A DNA stretch of 18,992 bases, from the NCBI GenBank assembly GCA_019057975.1, contig JAHLWJ010000054.1, positions 1 to 18,992 of the forward strand, written 5' to 3'. This document shows, piece after piece, positions 16,564 to 18,992 of the stretch. The position numbers and the translations under genes are program-made. The stretch is from Promethearchaeota archaeon (GTDB lineage: Archaea > Asgardarchaeota > Lokiarchaeia > Sigynarchaeales > SOKP01). The notes below the pieces were generated by a model. That model was not told the DNA's origin and searched no databases. It saw only the letters and a program-made list of their open reading frames with translations. Every line of letters starts with the position of its first letter. Position 1 is the stretch's first letter.

Positions 16564-17397
16564 ATGTTGATGATAATGGAAGAATTAAATAACTATAAAA
16601 AAATGGGACAAGCCCTGATCGACAAATTAAAGCTTAAAACATACCCCGTTGCTGTTAAAATGATACCTCCAGATGGAGAAGTCACTTCAAACGCCCTTCG
16701 ACCACACAAAGTATTTGGTCGAGAAGTCCCCGCTTGCATAACTTATACATGGTGTAGACGCTCAGGATTCTCATTTTTCTTACAAGCAAGCGACATCGCA
16801 TGCAAACCAGCGTCGATAAAATATTTTGGTTTGGAAAAAACAGCAGATCCAAACGATGTTTATAAAGCTTGGGATCGGAAAGCGAGATACAAGAGAAACG
16901 CGGAAGCAGAAAAAAAGTCTCGAGAATTAGATGCGACATTAGATTTTGGAGAAATTCAGGGATTTGTAGTCTCACCTCTGAATATGACAATTGTCAAACC
17001 CGATGTAGTAATGATATACACTTCACCTTTAAATCTTTCTCACCTGATATTGGCTGCGACCTATGATGGAGAATGCATTACAAGTCATTTTAACGGAATG
17101 GAATCTTCTTGTAAGGAAGGAATTGTGAGAACTTATAAAACTAACGAATGTCAAGTTGTCTCACCAGGCATGGGAGATCGGGCATTAGCTGCAGTTCAGG
17201 ATCATGAAATGATATTTTCAATACCTGAATCCAAATTAGAAATGGTGCTTGATAATTTATTTCTTGCGGGTAAAAAGTTGGGTTTTAAACCTTTTGGAAT
17301 CCCTCATTCGAATCCAATGTTAACAGCGGGTACTATTTTTGAAAATCCTGTTGAACCGGGAGTGTGGGAATATTTGAGAAAAAGAATTAAAAAATAA
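16564..17397 (+). CDS. DUF169-family protein, first of a tandem pair
   Basis: A 277-residue member of DUF169 (COG2043), a family of unknown function found in many archaea and anaerobic bacteria. The family core is visible: KTYPVAVKM near the N-terminus, cysteines C58, C64 and C80 (ACITYTWCRR; IACKP), then ESSCKEG with C183, and the block SPGMGDRALAAVQDHEM (200-216). The spread of conserved cysteines suggests a metal or cofactor site, but none has been shown that I know of. There is no signal peptide or membrane segment. In-frame ATGs at 16564, 16570 and 16576 are all possible; the last gives an N-terminus most like its neighbour's. It is followed after 24 bases by a paralog, surely in the same transcript. 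Confidence 0.8.
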   Translation: MLMIMEELNNYKKMGQALIDKLKLKTYPVAVKMIPPDGEVTSNALRPHKVFGREVPACITYTWCRRSGFSFFLQASDIACKPASIKYFGLEKTADPNDVYKAWDRKARYKRNAEAEKKSRELDATLDFGEIQGFVVSPLNMTIVKPDVVMIYTSPLNLSHLILAATYDGECITSHFNGMESSCKEGIVRTYKTNECQVVSPGMGDRALAAVQDHEMIFSIPESKLEMVLDNLFLAGKKLGFKPFGIPHSNPMLTAGTIFENPVEPGVWEYLRKRIKK

Positions 17398-17421
17398 GAG
17401 ATTAGAAAATAAATTAATTGA

Positions 17422-18294
17422 ATGAATAATAAAGTGAAATATATCATGAGTAGTAAAAATAAGACATTAGAAGAATATCAAAAAGCTGGAGAAGAAATGT
17501 TCCAGAAATTACATCTTGATTCTTTTCCAGTATCGATAAAGTATATAAAAGATCTTGAAAACAATATCCCTCCGGGAGTCAGAAGACCTATAGACGATGG
17601 CGATAAGATGTCTATTTGCCAAGCTTTTACTTACGCTCGTAGATTTAGCCAGAAATTATGCATTACGGCTGCGGATAATTTTTGCACTCCGTCTTCCGTA
17701 GCACACGGATGGGTTCCCCTCACGATGGAAGAATTTACAGAATCTCAAGTACGTCAAAAATGGTCAAAAGATGTTCAAGCTGAAAAGAGAAGGGCGGAAC
17801 ACACCTATGCGAATAATTTCAAAAATATCATGGATTTAGCATATCGTGGCGTAATTGTTTCTCCATTAACGGAAACTCCCGTTATTCCAGATGCCATAAT
17901 GATTTATTGTGATGGGCCGAAATTAACATACATTATCAATGCATTAAACTATGAACATAAACGTAAATATAGAATACAATCAACCTTTGAAGGGTTTGGT
18001 GAAAGTTGCGCCAAGGGAGGATTAATGCCTTTTATTACCCGAAAAGCCCAAATTGTCATCCCCGGTACGGGTGATCGCTCATTTGCTGGAATTCAAGATC
18101 ATGAATTGGGAATTGGAATGCCTGCTAGCTTTATTTTCTATGTATTAAAGAATTTATTTCAAACAGGAGCAGGTCAGGGTTTAAGGTTTCCATTAAGGCA
18201 AATACTTCCAAAATTGGATGAAAATTTAACTCCCGGATTTAAATATATGCGAGAAGTTATCGATAAAAAATTGAAAGATAATAATAAAATTTAA
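17422..18294 (+). CDS. DUF169-family protein, second of a tandem pair
   Basis: A 290-residue DUF169 paralog that is only distantly similar to the preceding gene. Shared blocks are DSFPVSIKYI (33-42), the cysteines C66, C80 and C88 (ICQAFTYARR; LCITAADNFCTPSS), GESCAKGG with C196, and IPGTGDRSFAGIQDHELG (213-230). Compared with the first copy, C66 aligns with C58, C88 with C80 and C196 with C183, so three cysteines are common to both. The low overall identity means an old duplication, and the pair may work as a heteromer. The start could be the ATG at 17422 or the one at 17446; the latter matches the length of the first copy better. It ends in TAA, followed by a hairpin with a T-run. Confidence 0.8.
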   Translation: MNNKVKYIMSSKNKTLEEYQKAGEEMFQKLHLDSFPVSIKYIKDLENNIPPGVRRPIDDGDKMSICQAFTYARRFSQKLCITAADNFCTPSSVAHGWVPLTMEEFTESQVRQKWSKDVQAEKRRAEHTYANNFKNIMDLAYRGVIVSPLTETPVIPDAIMIYCDGPKLTYIINALNYEHKRKYRIQSTFEGFGESCAKGGLMPFITRKAQIVIPGTGDRSFAGIQDHELGIGMPASFIFYVLKNLFQTGAGQGLRFPLRQILPKLDENLTPGFKYMREVIDKKLKDNNKI

Positions 18295-18305
18295 CTTGAG
18301 TTAGA

Positions 18306-18328
18306 TACTCTTCTGAGTACCATTTTTA
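18306..18328 (+). terminator. Hairpin plus T-run after the DUF169 pair
   Basis: TACTC and GAGTA flank a TTCT loop, followed shortly by five Ts, about a dozen bases past the stop of the second DUF169 gene. The five-pair stem is weak but well placed. The remaining bases to 18493 show no gene. Confidence 0.4.
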
Positions 18329-18493
18329 TAAAGCTAATTTCGGGGGGATTTAAGCATTTTACTTGAATCCTTAAGGGAAAAAATACCTTAAATATCCGTA
18401 TTATAGTATTCAAACCATTAAAAAGAACTTATCCTAGTAATATGATCATAATTTAAATTATTTATTAAGATTTATAGCTCAGAACAAAAGAAA

Positions 18494-18516
18494 TAATAAA
18501 AAAAAAAAAGAAAAAG
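18494..18516 (-). terminator. Poly-T terminator of the histone gene
   Basis: Read on the minus strand, a run of five Ts, a C, then about twelve Ts lies 40-65 bases past the histone stop. A short GGTT/AACC dyad sits between at 18533-18542. This fits the T-tract termination of archaea. Confidence 0.6.
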
Positions 18517-18557
18517 ATATTTTGTTTATTAAGGTTTTAACCTATAGATCTTCTAAT

Positions 18558-18767
18558 TTAGAAGTATTTAATAGCCATTAGGATATCGTTGCGAGTCACT
18601 TTCTTTCTTTTAGAGTGTTTGGTTAATGTTAAAGCAGTTTTTGTAATTTTCTCAGCTGATTTACTCATCCAATCAACTAATTCATTAACGGCATCACGTG
18701 CAACGATAACGGCCCCATTGTGTTTCATTAATCTTCGAATAGGACTCCAACTAATATATTCAGACAT
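18558..18767 (-). CDS. Archaeal histone (HMf-type)
   Basis: A 69-residue single histone fold that dimerises and wraps DNA. It aligns without gaps to HMfB from P9 (HMfB P7) to the end. Retained are R12, K15, G18 (HMfB G16, needed for close stacking of dimers), H51, R54 and K55 (HMfB H49, R52, K53), and D61 (D59); R54 with D61 forms the classic clamp, and H51 with D61 the dimer-dimer contact. So it should form longer oligomers. The odd point is I21 in place of HMfB R19, the arginine that enters the minor groove. There is no tail beyond the fold. A GGAGG Shine-Dalgarno lies seven bases before the ATG, the clearest in the window and a sign of strong translation. Confidence 0.95.
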   Translation of the reverse strand: MSEYISWSPIRRLMKHNGAVIVARDAVNELVDWMSKSAEKITKTALTLTKHSKRKKVTRNDILMAIKYF

Positions 18768-18774
18768 ATTTTTT

Positions 18775-18779
18775 CCTCC
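18775..18779 (-). promoter_or_regulatory. Strong Shine-Dalgarno (GGAGG) of the histone gene
   Basis: GGAGG on the minus strand ends seven bases before the histone ATG and fixes that start. Most other genes here lack such a site and appear leaderless or weakly primed, so this one stands out. Confidence 0.8.
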
Positions 18780-18888
18780 ACTTTATAATTAATTCGGTTA
18801 ATCTCCTTAAAGATAAACCAATAAAATTCATTTTTTTATTTTAAATTTTATTTTTAAAGAGTTTGTTATATATTGAAAGATCTTTTAC

Positions 18889-18903
18889 CTATTTAAAGAT
18901 TCT
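18889..18903 (-). promoter_or_regulatory. BRE/TATA-like promoter element upstream of the histone
   Basis: AGAATCTTTAAATAG on the minus strand is an exact 15-base copy of the element before the URO-D-family gene. It lies about 125 bases before the histone ATG and would give a leader of roughly 100 bases. That fits a message read through a Shine-Dalgarno site. A second TATA-like stretch (tatataa, 18866-18873) is nearer. Confidence 0.45.
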
Positions 18904-18921
18904 GGTATAAACTTGGATTAA

Positions 18922-18943
18922 TTAAGAAAAAAATAAAAAAAGT
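18922..18943 (-). terminator. Poly-T terminator at the right edge
   Basis: On the minus strand two seven-base T-runs separated by an A follow directly after a stop codon at 18944. This is a good archaeal T-tract terminator and implies that a minus-strand gene ends at this edge. Confidence 0.5.
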
Positions 18944-18992
18944 TTAACGATAAAATTCGAAATTAAGAAGATGATCAATCTCGTGCAAGTTT
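18944..18992 (-). CDS. Possible C-terminal end of a minus-strand gene leaving the window
   Basis: One minus-strand frame is open from the edge for 15 codons (NLHEIDHLLNFEFYR) and then stops at TAA, immediately before a strong T-tract. The piece is too short to recognise. The support is only its position before the terminator; another frame stops after five codons. Confidence 0.3.
   Translation of the reverse strand, partial: NLHEIDHLLNFEFYR

Noticed and set aside
16682..16990. 102-codon minus-strand open frame inside the first DUF169 gene
   Set aside because: The DUF169 frame has family motifs throughout; this one has none and no upstream signals.
1..18992. tRNA, rRNA, CRISPR array or insertion sequence
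   Set aside because: No cloverleaf-like segment, rRNA core sequence, regularly spaced direct repeats, transposase or terminal inverted repeats were seen in any gap.

Overview
This window (roughly 30% G+C by eye) looks like part of an archaeal chromosome. The strongest signs are an ungapped archaeal histone at the right end, a Hef-type helicase, AT-rich TATA-like elements placed for leaderless or short-leader transcripts, some TTG starts, and poly-T termination tracts. The very AT-rich composition, together with a giant membrane-anchored coiled-coil protein, URO-D/DUF169 paralogs and bacillithiol-type genes, makes an Asgard (Lokiarchaeia-like) archaeon my best guess. That taxonomic placement is inference; 'archaeon' is much firmer.

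Layout, left to right. (1) 190-4596 (+) encodes a 1468-residue protein: an alpha/alpha-toroid-like N-terminus, winged-helix-like segments, about 840 residues of coiled coil, a PCI-like winged helix and a C-terminal membrane hairpin. (2) 4643-6790 (-) is a Hef/FANCM-type helicase without a nuclease domain. It is divergent from (3) 6899-8089 (+), a DUF401 membrane permease. (4) 8198-11517 (+) is a tight three-gene operon: a family 2 glycosyltransferase, a BshB1-like PIG-L deacetylase, and a BshC-like cysteine ligase carrying an apparent zinc ribbon. (5) 11526-12509 and 12676-13650 (-) encode an amidohydrolase and a URO-D-family protein. (6) 13853-15545 (+) holds three DinB/YfiT-fold genes; the outer two are recent paralogs of about 77% identity. 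(7) 15697-16233 (-) is a TPR-like gene cut by one in-frame TAG. (8) 16564-18294 (+) is a tandem pair of DUF169 genes. (9) 18558-18767 (-) is the histone. The last 49 bases may hold the tail of another minus-strand gene.

The most interesting reading is that regions 4 and 6 form one low-molecular-weight thiol system. The deacetylase and BshC-like ligase resemble the last two steps of bacillithiol synthesis, with a GT2 enzyme where bacteria use the GT4 enzyme BshA. The DinB/YfiT superfamily includes bacillithiol and mycothiol S-transferases, so the three DinB proteins nearby are plausible users of the thiol. I cannot tell what the thiol would be. It may differ from bacillithiol in its sugar or aglycone.
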